Below, piece by piece: positions 18,701-27,491 of a stretch of 64,000 nt of DNA (positions are counted from its first letter, which is position 1; each line of letters starts with the position of its first letter). This DNA is from an uncultured Paraprevotella sp. (GTDB lineage: Bacteria > Bacteroidota > Bacteroidia > Bacteroidales > Bacteroidaceae), in the NCBI GenBank assembly GCA_900548345.1, contig URKA01000011.1, forward strand, positions 11,906 through 75,905, in the 5' to 3' direction. The translations under genes and the position numbers were made by a program. The notes beneath the pieces are model-generated. The model was given only the letters and a program-made list of their open reading frames with translations. It searched no databases and was not told the origin of the DNA.

Positions 18701-19125
18701 TGGGTGGTAAGGTCATCAACTTGGGCCGTATGAATGCAGAAAACATGTACTATCCTTACAACCAGAGCGCATCCGTAAACTGGCGTTGGCGTAAGGACGG
18801 CGACGTGACCGAGATTCCCCGTGCCCTCTATAACGCCGGTTACAACTGGTTAGGTAGCGACCGTTTTGTGGAAGACGGATCGTTCCTGCGCTTCAAGCAG
18901 TTGACGCTGACTTACTCTTTCGACCCGAAATTGTTGAAGAAGGCGCACCTGAACGCATTGAACCTCTCCCTCACGATGAACAACCTCTGCACGTTCTCCA
19001 AGTACACGGGAGCAGACCCCGAAATCTCTCCGGCTTTGAGCGGAGACTATGTGGGTATCAGTGCGGATAGCAACCGTACGCCGCGTTCACGCTACTTTAC
19101 GTTCAGTTTGACTGTGGGTATTTAA
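15778..19125 (+). CDS. susC-like: SusC-like TonB-dependent outer-membrane transporter (first copy)
   Basis: An 1115-residue protein with a signal peptide (MNKIRFILLLAVLFCTRMAFAQ), a CarboxypepD_reg-like beta-sandwich (VTGKVFADDEPEGFIGATV, about 25-110), a plug domain (IDDALQGRIAGLDIVANSGDVGS, GVPFE, AVLKDGAACAIWGARGANG, about 140-260) and a 22-strand barrel ending in an aromatic-rich strand (RSRYFTFSLTVGI). It imports oligosaccharides across the outer membrane, powered by TonB, with its SusD partner as lid. There is no N-terminal STN/anti-sigma extension, so it does not signal through an ECF sigma factor. SusD follows after 18 bp. It belongs to the RagA/SusC family; the substrate is unknown, and peptide uptake is not excluded. 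Confidence 0.95.
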   Translation: MNKIRFILLLAVLFCTRMAFAQGGAIVTGKVFADDEPEGFIGATVIEVDKNGRIYSSALTDFNGNFSLKIKNPNNELTFSYVGYKKKSLPIGARRKFDVKLDLANVMKEVMVKASKMTGGSGGLSIPEREFSGAMQKFDTKMLEGMSVASIDDALQGRIAGLDIVANSGDVGSGSVMRIRGVTSINGNTQPLILMNGVPFESNLDGFDFASADQEKFAQLLSISPDDIAEIAVLKDGAACAIWGARGANGVIDIKTKQGVTGPTRVNYTYRFSGYKQPSGTTLLTGDQFTSMLKEAYRNRNNQQCDIPELNYMSDLFLTRYGTAQDYPNYINNTDWVDAVTQFGVTHDHTLAISGGGDKAKFRVSLGFFDQTGTVIEQELKRFSNRMNLEYAVSSRLKFFAEFSMTYTNNDKNYQDDGYGQDNLLNIARKRMPNMSIFRKTIDGADTDVYFGMSQNSALIQTFGGNLPDGGTYAMHRNPVAYAKLASNKQKNMRIMPTLRLQYDLLDPAGDSKLRYSGYVKFDSENNRDERFLPRDLTTQNWNSDDVNKAYSREQEALSIYTDHNITWQPYINDNHSVTLYGAWQMDVYHSRYQEFQRSGLASTDATDVANLGRTINGFASSRSEGRNMAVLLQAHYIALNRYILDVSARWDASSRFGTANRWGLFPSVSGKWIITEEKFMEKTKSWLSEAALRLSWGVTGNKPSYEYLYYSKYSNYGTGYLSMPAIKPENLQLTNLKWERTSAYNLGVDLSLFDYRYHLVANVYHRHTEDLLFENPSIPSSTGFGSVSYLNSGTMDNDGWELEFSTNNMVKKGDWSLDLTLNFSNYRNTIKEMDDLVLNAWNKDFDHNNGSYLKRIQMNNSMGSIYGFRYKGVYQYDTYQPDNPSATAPVVRDVNGNVVFDSRGKTIPMYFCYGQENYKFRGGDAIYEDINHDGTIDELDIVYLGNSNPKFDGGFGATLRWKRFTLNAFFNYRVGGKVINLGRMNAENMYYPYNQSASVNWRWRKDGDVTEIPRALYNAGYNWLGSDRFVEDGSFLRFKQLTLTYSFDPKLLKKAHLNALNLSLTMNNLCTFSKYTGADPEISPALSGDYVGISADSNRTPRSRYFTFSLTVGI

Positions 19126-19143
19126 ACTTAAACAAGAGTAAAC

Positions 19144-20688
19144 ATGAAAAATATATTTTATAAGATAGGCCGTTTGACATTGTCGCTCTCATTGTTGGCG
19201 GGAGCTGCTTCATGTGACGATTGGTTCACGGTGATGCCCGATACGGCGATGGTTGCCGAGGACTTCTGGAAGGACAAGACGGATGTGGAATCCGAATTGG
19301 GTGCCTGCTACCGCAGCATGCTCGACGGCGGCTTTGTCGGACGTCTGATAGCCTGGGGCGAGGTTCGTTCGGACAATGTGCTGTACAACAACCCCGATAA
19401 GGATACGCAAGACTTGATGGAACTGAATATCAAGCCCACCAACGGTTATACCGACTGGGGAAATTTCTACAAAACCATCAACTACTGCAATGTGTTGATA
19501 CAGAAAGCGCCGCAAGTGCAGGCCAATGATCCCGACTTTACGGAGGCTGACCTCAAAGGTTATATGGCCGAGGCCAAGGCCATCCGTGCGTTCTGTTACT
19601 TTACGCTGGTGCGTACTTTCCGCAATGTGCCTTTCATCACGGAGCCTTATCTGGACGACACGCGTGATTATCAGGTGGCGCAGACCGACGGCGACGAGAT
19701 TCTGCGCACCTTGCTGGCTGACCTCCAGACCGTGGAGGACGGCGCGACGGTGCTTTTCGAAGAGAACCTGTCCTACACCAAGGCACGTGTGACGCAAAAG
19801 GCACTCTGGACACTGATGGCCGACATGTATCTGTGGTTGGGTGAATATGGCAACGCAGTCACTTATTGCGACAAGGTGCTGACCACGACATCCAATCCCG
19901 TGCAATTGGTGAAGTCCGTCAACTACTTCAACACTGTCTTTTATAACGGCTTCTCTCATGAGAGCTTGTGGGAGTTGCCTTTCGACAGCAATACGGGTAA
20001 TGACGACATGAACAACTTCTATGGCGGTTCTACCAATACGGCACCCCGTCTGATTGCTTACGGCTACCGTGACAACCTCTTTACCGACCGGAATATGGAC
20101 CTCCGTTATATCGGTTCTTTCTGGAGATACAGCGGAGACGACGAACGTGAGGTGATTCACAAGTACGTGTCTTATAGGAGAAGCATTTCATCGTCGGTAA
20201 GTACGAATGATTTCAGTCGTGGCGATACCCGCCAGCGCCATTGGATTCTTTACCGCATGGCCGATGTCTATCTGATTAAGGCCGAGGCGTTGGCTTGCGA
20301 AGGCAACCTGGTGGATGCCGCCGAGGCAGCTGCCGAAGTATACGACCGTGCCACGCAGTCTCAGGGTACCCGTACGTTTACGACTTCATCCCAAAGCCAG
20401 CTGCTTGACGAGATTCAGGACGAGCGCAGGCGTGAGTTCCTGTTCGAGGGCAAGCGCTATTTCGACCTCATGCGCCGTTTGCGCCGTACCGGAGACATTC
20501 AGGACATCGTCAACAACTATCTGTCTGTCCGCTACAAGCAGATGAAGATGGAGCAGTCTGTGTATAGCAGCAAGCTGAGTTCCATTGCAGCTTTCTATCT
20601 TCCCATCAATGAGAATGAGTTGAAGCTGAACACGCTGTTGGAGCAGAATGAGTTCTACAAGACATCTAACGATTTTTCTAAAAACTGA
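19144..20688 (+). CDS. susD-like: SusD/RagB-like surface lipoprotein (first copy)
   Basis: A 514-residue protein with lipobox LLAGAASC (Cys near 24) and the SusD-family pattern: the N-terminal DDWFTVMPDTAMVAEDFWKDKTDVESELGACYRSM, helical TPR-like pairs with YMAEAKAIRAFCYFTLVRTFRNVPFI, and the C-terminal DEIQDERRREFLFEGKRYFDLMRR block typical of RagB/SusD C-terminal domains. It would bind the extracellular ligand and close over the SusC channel. It follows SusC by 18 bp and precedes a FAS1 lipoprotein by 5 bp, so translational coupling is likely. Confidence 0.95.
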   Translation: MKNIFYKIGRLTLSLSLLAGAASCDDWFTVMPDTAMVAEDFWKDKTDVESELGACYRSMLDGGFVGRLIAWGEVRSDNVLYNNPDKDTQDLMELNIKPTNGYTDWGNFYKTINYCNVLIQKAPQVQANDPDFTEADLKGYMAEAKAIRAFCYFTLVRTFRNVPFITEPYLDDTRDYQVAQTDGDEILRTLLADLQTVEDGATVLFEENLSYTKARVTQKALWTLMADMYLWLGEYGNAVTYCDKVLTTTSNPVQLVKSVNYFNTVFYNGFSHESLWELPFDSNTGNDDMNNFYGGSTNTAPRLIAYGYRDNLFTDRNMDLRYIGSFWRYSGDDEREVIHKYVSYRRSISSSVSTNDFSRGDTRQRHWILYRMADVYLIKAEALACEGNLVDAAEAAAEVYDRATQSQGTRTFTTSSQSQLLDEIQDERRREFLFEGKRYFDLMRRLRRTGDIQDIVNNYLSVRYKQMKMEQSVYSSKLSSIAAFYLPINENELKLNTLLEQNEFYKTSNDFSKN

Positions 20689-20693
20689 TAAGT

Positions 20694-22598
20694 ATGACAA
20701 CTTTGAATATGATAAACAGATGGTGTAAGTGGGCCGCCACGGCGCTGTGCGTTGTCGGCATGTCGGTCTTGCCCGTAAGTTGTGACAGCGACGACCTTGA
20801 AGAAGGGGCCATGTACACCTTTACCGGACAGACGGTGGCTTCGTTCTGTGAGGAGACACCTGAATTGTCCATGTACTACACCTTTTTGCAACGTACCGAT
20901 AACCTGACGTTGTTGGGCGTATACGGGCATTATACGTGTTTCGCACCGACCAATGAGGCCGTGCAGGCTTTCTTGGACAAGTACGGTGTGACCCTTGAGA
21001 CCATTCCTGAGGACATGATGAAAAAGATAGTGTACAACAGCTTGATTCGTAGCGATGGCACTACCTACTTGACCGATGAGTTCCCCGACGGAGCTTTAGG
21101 ACAAGTGTCCATGGCCGACCGTACGGTGAGCGTCTCTTTCAATACGGCGGAAGACGGTACGCGAGAGATATGGATTAACGGTCAGTCGAAAATCATAGGT
21201 GCCAACAACGAGGTACACAACGGTGTGGTACACGTGGTGGATGCCGTACTGGAGCCTTCCGAAAAGACCCCGATAGAGGTCATCGCGGACCACGAAGTAT
21301 TCAGTCTTTGGTATGAGGCGTTCCTTGCGACCGGCATTTACCACCGGATGGAGGCCATGTACGACGAGTCGTATGTGAACCCTTACGAGGACGGTGTGTT
21401 GTATTACAACTATCCGGGCTGGCCGCCGTTCAAGTGTCCCGACAAGTTGAAGCTGTGCTACACCATCTTTGCGGAGACCAACGATGTATTGGCCGCTGCC
21501 GGCATCACCTCCTTGGAGATGATGGAGGATTATGCACGTCAGTACTACGGCAACGAGCATATAGGCGACTATTCTAACCCGGAGAACCCCTTGTATAAGT
21601 TCATCGCTTACCATATCCTGGACCGTCAGTTGCTGACCAACGAACTTATCTACACAGGTAGGCTGACCACTTCGAAGTGGGCTGCCGAGAACTGCGAGTA
21701 TTACGAGACACTGCTGCCTTACCATATTATCGTGGCTCAGGCACCTGCAGCCATCGGTGACGGAAACAATCGTATCAACCTGCGCCGTGACGGAAGCTAT
21801 GTGAAGTATTCCACCGAACGTGGCATGTACAATATCGCAGGCCGTAACTGTGTGGTTCACGCACTCGACAATATGTTGGTTTACGATGAAAACGTGATGA
21901 GGAACGATGTGTTGCACAAGCGTATCCGTTTCGACTTCTTCGCCTGCGCTCCGCAGTTCACGAACAATGGCATGCGTTGGACGTTGACGGATTTGGGCGG
22001 CGTTTATGGCGGTTATACCGTATCGCCCGATTATTGCGGCAAGTACTTTACGTTCAACGATGCCGGTGTTTGCCTGTTGTGGGCGAGCGAAGGCTGGAGT
22101 GCTTATCAGGAAGATGAGATTAACATGAAGGAAAGTTTTGACTTTACCGTACGCCTCATTCCGGTTCCGCCTGGGGAATACGAGCTACGCGTAGGCTACC
22201 GTGCCGAGAGTTGGCGTGGTATGTCGCAACTCTTCGTGGACGGCGAGATTGCCGGAACGCCTGTTGACCTGCGTATCGGTGATAAGGAAAACGACCCGCG
22301 TGTGGGCTGGCAGAAGGATTCCGAGACCTCGGACGACGGTGTGGAGAACGATAAGCTGATGCGTAACCATGGCTACATGAAGGCGCCTGAGTCTATCTGG
22401 TGCTTCCAGAATGGTGGTACTACATTGCGCAACATGTATCAGGCTCTCCGTATCATCGTGGGACGTTACGACTGGCGCGGCGGCTATGGCGAACACTTCC
22501 TGCGTGTGCGTTCAGTCGACTTCCAGGGAAAGGAGTTCAGCTGCGACTACATTGAGCTGATACCTGTAGACATGATAAAGGATGAAGACCGTGGTTAA
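20694..22598 (+). CDS. FAS1-domain lipoprotein with C-terminal beta-sandwich (second of three)
   Basis: A 634-residue protein with a lipobox-like VLPVSC (Cys near 30) followed by acidic DSDDLEEGA. Two FAS1-like domains are visible: FCEETPELSMYYTFLQRTD to YTCFAPTNEAVQAFL with end motif VVHVVDAVLEPS, and a second from YEAFLATGIYHRM to NCVVHALDNMLVY. The C-terminal part (about 430-630) contains PPGEYELRVGYRAESW, FVDGEIAGTPVDL and FLRVRSVDFQ, resembling a galactose-binding or CBM-like beta-sandwich; that fold is inferred. The position just after SusD is where SusE/F-type glycan-binding lipoproteins are found in Sus operons. Confidence 0.8.
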   Translation: MTTLNMINRWCKWAATALCVVGMSVLPVSCDSDDLEEGAMYTFTGQTVASFCEETPELSMYYTFLQRTDNLTLLGVYGHYTCFAPTNEAVQAFLDKYGVTLETIPEDMMKKIVYNSLIRSDGTTYLTDEFPDGALGQVSMADRTVSVSFNTAEDGTREIWINGQSKIIGANNEVHNGVVHVVDAVLEPSEKTPIEVIADHEVFSLWYEAFLATGIYHRMEAMYDESYVNPYEDGVLYYNYPGWPPFKCPDKLKLCYTIFAETNDVLAAAGITSLEMMEDYARQYYGNEHIGDYSNPENPLYKFIAYHILDRQLLTNELIYTGRLTTSKWAAENCEYYETLLPYHIIVAQAPAAIGDGNNRINLRRDGSYVKYSTERGMYNIAGRNCVVHALDNMLVYDENVMRNDVLHKRIRFDFFACAPQFTNNGMRWTLTDLGGVYGGYTVSPDYCGKYFTFNDAGVCLLWASEGWSAYQEDEINMKESFDFTVRLIPVPPGEYELRVGYRAESWRGMSQLFVDGEIAGTPVDLRIGDKENDPRVGWQKDSETSDDGVENDKLMRNHGYMKAPESIWCFQNGGTTLRNMYQALRIIVGRYDWRGGYGEHFLRVRSVDFQGKEFSCDYIELIPVDMIKDEDRG

Positions 22599-22617
22599 TC
22601 AATAAATCTCAGCAGAT

Positions 22618-24270
22618 ATGAAATTAGACAGATATATAAATGGTGTCGCTTGCTTGTGTGTGGTGGGTTTGGCCTCGCTGGCATCGTGTAGCGACGAATG
22701 GAACCAACACTATGAGACTAACGGCTGCGTTCCGGATGTGAGCCTGATGGACCTTCTCCGTCAGGACAGCCGTTTGCAGAAATTTTGCCAAATCGTGGAA
22801 AAGACGCAGGAAGATACGTTGCTGACTTCCTCCCAGACCTATACGGTTTGGGCTCCGCAGAACGAGGCGCTCGAAGGCGTGGACATGAATGATATGGATG
22901 CGTTGCGCCGCTTGGTGCGCAACCATATCGGACGTTACACCAACCCTACGTCCACCTCACCCGACGAGCAGATTCACATGCTTAACAACAAGATTATGTC
23001 GTTCAAGAATGCGAGCCAGTATATGGACGCATCCATCGCGGAGGGCAATTTAGTGGCACGCAACGGGGTGCTTCACGTGATGAAGGACCAGATACCCTAT
23101 CGTCCGAATGTGCTGGAGCGTATTGCCAACGACCCGGACTACTCGAAGGTGTATGAGTTCATTACCCGTTGGACGTACCGGAAGTACGATGCCGGTTTGA
23201 GCACCACCTACGACTCCGTATATGTGGACTACAATCCCATGATGGTGGACAAGGTGTATGGCATCGGCCATCTGAATGTCGAGGACTCCCTCTACACAGT
23301 GATTCTTCCCGACAATGCGGCGTGGGACGAGGCTATGACGCGCTTGAAGCCTTACTTCAAGGCCGGCGCCAAACTGAAGGGAGACGACTTGAAGGCCTAT
23401 CAGGACTCAGTCAGTGAGTCTCGTGCCGGACAGGCCATCCTTTCCGGTCTGACTTTCTCCGCACGCAAGTTCCAGACCGCGGAAGGCGACTTCATCGAGC
23501 CGACAGTGTACGACTCCCTGTTCACCGTGGACCGCCACCTATTATATAAGGAGAACCTTCAGACCTATTTCAACGGTTACGAGCGTGAGAAAGTCTCTAA
23601 CGGTTGGGTTTACTTAGCCAAGGGACACCTCAACATGGCCGACACCTGCACGTGGAACCCCACGATTGAGATAGAAGGCGAGAACTTCGGCGACGTGAAG
23701 TCGGATGAAGGTGTGTCTCCCAATGTGCGCAGCATCACGTCGGACAGTTATGTGCGCGGCGTGAGCAACAACTCATACCTGGAGATTACGCCTGCCGACA
23801 ACACCCACGGCGCGACCTTCCAGTTCTGGCAGGTACTTTCCGGCAAATATGAGATATGGGTGGATTATCTGCCTCCTATCGTTGATGGTATGACCCAGAA
23901 GGCTCGTGGCGACTATACTTTCGCTTATACGACGGACGAAGGCACTGCGCCCCGTACTCCGCAGAAGACCTTCCGCGACAACAACTATGTCCTGCAGAAT
24001 GCTGTGGAATATGAGTTTGTGGACGGCCTCCCTGTCATCGAAGAGAAAGAAGGGGTTATCTCACAGAAGGTGACCGAGATTGACATCCCCATCGCCGACT
24101 ACTACGACCCGATGTGGTGCTGTGACGAGAAGAATGGCAGTACGACCCTTGTCACGAATACGAAGTTGAAGGTGCAGACACGTCTGTCTGCTTCTGAGAA
24201 CCGCGACAAAGTGAATTGGGGACGCATCCTGCGTATCGACCGCGTTCGTCTGGTGCCTGTGATTGAGTAA
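22618..24270 (+). CDS. FAS1-domain lipoprotein with C-terminal beta-sandwich (third of three)
   Basis: A 550-residue protein with lipobox LASLASC (Cys near 25) followed by SDEWNQHYE. The first FAS1 domain runs from SLMDLLRQDSRLQKFCQIVEK through YTVWAPQNEALEGV to NGVLHVMKDQIPY; a second from DPDYSKVYEFITRW through YTVILPDNAAWDEAM to NGWVYLAKGHLN. The C-terminal region (about 345-550) has EIEGENFGDV, SYLEITPADN and LSGKYEIWVDYLPP and parallels the C-terminal sandwich of the preceding protein, suggesting a shared two-part design. It is 19 bp downstream of the previous gene and 23 bp before the second SusC. Confidence 0.8.
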   Translation: MKLDRYINGVACLCVVGLASLASCSDEWNQHYETNGCVPDVSLMDLLRQDSRLQKFCQIVEKTQEDTLLTSSQTYTVWAPQNEALEGVDMNDMDALRRLVRNHIGRYTNPTSTSPDEQIHMLNNKIMSFKNASQYMDASIAEGNLVARNGVLHVMKDQIPYRPNVLERIANDPDYSKVYEFITRWTYRKYDAGLSTTYDSVYVDYNPMMVDKVYGIGHLNVEDSLYTVILPDNAAWDEAMTRLKPYFKAGAKLKGDDLKAYQDSVSESRAGQAILSGLTFSARKFQTAEGDFIEPTVYDSLFTVDRHLLYKENLQTYFNGYEREKVSNGWVYLAKGHLNMADTCTWNPTIEIEGENFGDVKSDEGVSPNVRSITSDSYVRGVSNNSYLEITPADNTHGATFQFWQVLSGKYEIWVDYLPPIVDGMTQKARGDYTFAYTTDEGTAPRTPQKTFRDNNYVLQNAVEYEFVDGLPVIEEKEGVISQKVTEIDIPIADYYDPMWCCDEKNGSTTLVTNTKLKVQTRLSASENRDKVNWGRILRIDRVRLVPVIE

Positions 24271-24293
24271 TAACCTGTTTAAGTTTGAACATC

Positions 24294-27200
24294 ATGAATA
24301 ATATAAATAAGATGAAAACAGCAGGCGTTTGCGTATGCTTATGCCTTATGGCTTCCGGTGTGCAAGCACAGGAGGCAGCTGCGGCAGACACGTTGGCGCG
24401 CAAGGAGCGTGCGGCGGTAGATATGCCTTACAAAGTTCGCGGTAAGGTGATAGACTCGGCTACGGGCAAGGGGTTTGCCGGCGCGCAACTTTCCGCGCCG
24501 GGGGTGAAGACCTCAGCCATGACCGACGAGGAAGGAAACTATGAAATCGCATTGCCCTCGCTCAAGGTATCTTTGATAGTAAGGGCGCCCGGTTATGCAC
24601 GCCAGTTGGTTGCCGTGAAAGGGCGTTCCGAGGTGAATGTGGAACTCTATACCTACAATGGCGAGCATAGTCTCTACGACGACGAGCTTTCCGTCTCTGC
24701 CGGTCAAGCCACGATAGACGGACTTTCCGAAAAGAACCTGACGGTGATTGAGGACTTGTCTTCCTTACTCAACGGACAGATGCGCACCGTCACCTCTTCG
24801 GGTGAGCCGGGTAGCAGTGCTACCTATTATATCCGTGGTTTGAACTCCATCAACATGTCTTCGCAACCCCTCTTCATCGTGGACGGCGTGGAATGGCAGA
24901 TGCAGTACGACGCCTCTTCGGCCATCAACGGGTACTACAACAGTCCGTTGGCTTTGCTGGCTCCTTCGGATATCGAACGGGTGCAGGTACTCAAGAACGG
25001 CTCTGCCATCTGGGGCGCCAAGGGGGCCAACGGCGTGGTCATCATCGAGACCAAGCGTGCCTGTGAGATGGCGACCAAGATTGACGCCAATGTGTCGGTA
25101 GGTTTCTCCATGCCCGGCAAGTCGATGCCGATGATGGACGCTTCCGCCTATCGCCTTTATGCCACCGATGTCATGCGTGGTATGGACCCGGAAGAGACCA
25201 AACTGTTCCAGTTCATCAACGACGACAAGAACACGTCATATTACCGTGCCAACCATAACAACACCGACTGGCAGGACGAAATCAGCCAGTTCGGACTGAT
25301 GCAGAACTACGGTGTGGCCGTGAGTGGTGGTGACGATGTGGCCCTTTACCGTTTCTCTTTGGGTTTTGGCCAGAACAACGGTAACATCGACGGCACGAGC
25401 TTCAATCGTTTGAATATCCGCTTCAACACCGATATCAAGCTCACCTCGCAGTTTAAGGTGCTGCTGGATATCGGCTATGCGCAAACCAACCGCAATATGG
25501 GTTTCACCGGCATCGACGCCGCACGTTCACCCTATTATCTGGCTATGATTAAGTCTCCGCTCTATGCGCCGTACAACTTCAACCGCGACGGTTCGATGAA
25601 CGAGCGCAAGAGCGACGTGGACGAGCTGAATGTGGGTAACCCCATGATGCTGACCGACGATTATTTGGCCGACGTGGACAAGTATCGTTTCAACCTCAAC
25701 TTGCGTCCCACTTACCAGATTACCGACCGCTTGGAACTCTCAGCCCTGTTCGGATTCACCTATGATAAGGCCAACGAGAACATGTTCCTGCCGGACAACG
25801 GTCTGGCCGACACTCCGCTGTACACCGACCGCAACGAAATTTATGCTACCGCCCTCAACGAGGCACGTGACTTCATGGCACGCCAGACTACCTTGTCTAT
25901 CGACACCTACCTGCGTTGGCAGATTCTTAAGGGCTGGAAGAACAACCTCACCGCTCAACTCGGTGGCCGCTTCTACAGCACTACCTATCAGTACACGATG
26001 GGGCAGGGATACAATACTGGTAACGACCTGATTACCCACTTGGGTGCTACGAATCAGGATTTGCGTACCATTACTGGTCTGGACTACCGCGACCGCAACG
26101 GCGCATGGTATCTGCAGGCCGACTACAACTACCTGAACAAGTACTTCGTGAGTGCGGGAGCTTCGTTGGAGACCTCTTCACGTTTCGGCCGCAAAGCCGG
26201 TGGCTTGGACATCGGTGGCCTGTCATGGGGCATTTTCCCCACCGTGTCTGCAGCATGGCTCATCTCATCCGAGAACTTTATGAAGCATCAGGACGTGGTG
26301 AACTTCCTGAAGTTGCGTGCCGCCTATACAATGGCCGGCAACGACAACCTTCCCTTGTTCGCCGGCCGTACCTACTATACCTCGGAGAACTTTTCCCGTT
26401 ACGCCACGGGTCTGGTATTAGGCAACATCGGTAACGAATACTTGAAGTGGGAGACCACCCACCGTGTGAACGTGGGACTGGACGTTAGCCTCATAAACAA
26501 CCGCTTGATGTTGACCGCCGATTACTTCAATTCCAGGACCACGGATTTGTTGAACCGCAAGTCGTTGACCGACGTCAGTGGTCTGGAATATTATTGGGCT
26601 AATGACGGAAGCCTGCTCAACCGCGGCTTTGAAATCGGCGTGAAGGTGCGCACGGTAGACAAGAAGGACTTCAAGTTTGACATCGGTGCCACGATAGGAC
26701 ATTACAAGAACAAGATACGTTCCCTCAACGGAGGCAGCTATATCACTAACGTGGCCGGTGGCGACATCCTGACCGAGGTGGGACAGCCCTTGGGCGTGTT
26801 CTACGGCTACCGCACCGATGGCGTGTTCTCTACAGCCGAGGAGGCTGCCAAGGCCAACGTGGTCATGGTGAACGAGGCCGGACAAGCCATTCCGTTCGGT
26901 GCCGGTGACATGCGCTTTAACGACAAAGACGGCAACGGTATCATCAACGAGAACGACCGCATGGTTATCGGTAATCCCAATCCCGACATCTACGGTAACT
27001 TTAACCTGAACTTCCGCTACAAGCGTTTCGAGTTGTCGGCCCTGTTTACTTACTCCTTGGGCAACGATGCCTACAACGCCCTGCGCGCTAACTTAGAGTC
27101 CGGTTCCAGCCTGCACAACCAGACGGAGGCCATGATGGGCCGTTGGATGGCTGACGGTCAGACTACCGACATTCCCCGTGCCGTTTATGGCGACCCGATG

Positions 27201-27470
27201 GGCAACAGCCGTTTCTCCGACCGTTGGATTGAGGATGCCTCATACCTCAAGTTCAAGCGCCTGAGCCTGAGCTACAGCATTCCGTTCCAGACCAACTTCC
27301 TGCAGGCCATCTCAGTATGGTTCGCGGTGAACAACCTCTGCACGCTGACGAAGTACCTCGGTCCCGACCCAGAGTTCTCGTTTGGCAACTCCACCCTCTA
27401 TCAGGGCGTGGATGCCGGCTATATTCCGCAGCCGCGTTCGTTCCAGTTGGGTGTGAACATCAGTCTATAA
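24294..27470 (+). CDS. susC-like: SusC-like TonB-dependent outer-membrane transporter (second copy)
   Basis: A 1058-residue protein. I chose the ATG at 24294 (MNNINKMKTAGVCVCLCLMASGVQAQ); an upstream TTG at 24285 adds three residues and is less likely. CarboxypepD_reg-like domain (YKVRGKVIDSATGKGFAGAQL, about 45-125), plug (YYIRGLNSINMSSQPLFIVDG, RVQVLKNGSAIWGAKGANG, about 150-260), then the barrel ending RSFQLGVNISL. It is a distant paralog of the first SusC in the same operon rather than a recent duplicate, as the shared motifs are only family-level. It is followed by its SusD partner after 21 bp. Confidence 0.95.
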   Translation: MNNINKMKTAGVCVCLCLMASGVQAQEAAAADTLARKERAAVDMPYKVRGKVIDSATGKGFAGAQLSAPGVKTSAMTDEEGNYEIALPSLKVSLIVRAPGYARQLVAVKGRSEVNVELYTYNGEHSLYDDELSVSAGQATIDGLSEKNLTVIEDLSSLLNGQMRTVTSSGEPGSSATYYIRGLNSINMSSQPLFIVDGVEWQMQYDASSAINGYYNSPLALLAPSDIERVQVLKNGSAIWGAKGANGVVIIETKRACEMATKIDANVSVGFSMPGKSMPMMDASAYRLYATDVMRGMDPEETKLFQFINDDKNTSYYRANHNNTDWQDEISQFGLMQNYGVAVSGGDDVALYRFSLGFGQNNGNIDGTSFNRLNIRFNTDIKLTSQFKVLLDIGYAQTNRNMGFTGIDAARSPYYLAMIKSPLYAPYNFNRDGSMNERKSDVDELNVGNPMMLTDDYLADVDKYRFNLNLRPTYQITDRLELSALFGFTYDKANENMFLPDNGLADTPLYTDRNEIYATALNEARDFMARQTTLSIDTYLRWQILKGWKNNLTAQLGGRFYSTTYQYTMGQGYNTGNDLITHLGATNQDLRTITGLDYRDRNGAWYLQADYNYLNKYFVSAGASLETSSRFGRKAGGLDIGGLSWGIFPTVSAAWLISSENFMKHQDVVNFLKLRAAYTMAGNDNLPLFAGRTYYTSENFSRYATGLVLGNIGNEYLKWETTHRVNVGLDVSLINNRLMLTADYFNSRTTDLLNRKSLTDVSGLEYYWANDGSLLNRGFEIGVKVRTVDKKDFKFDIGATIGHYKNKIRSLNGGSYITNVAGGDILTEVGQPLGVFYGYRTDGVFSTAEEAAKANVVMVNEAGQAIPFGAGDMRFNDKDGNGIINENDRMVIGNPNPDIYGNFNLNFRYKRFELSALFTYSLGNDAYNALRANLESGSSLHNQTEAMMGRWMADGQTTDIPRAVYGDPMGNSRFSDRWIEDASYLKFKRLSLSYSIPFQTNFLQAISVWFAVNNLCTLTKYLGPDPEFSFGNSTLYQGVDAGYIPQPRSFQLGVNISL

Positions 27471-27491
27471 TCTATAAAACAGCATCACGAT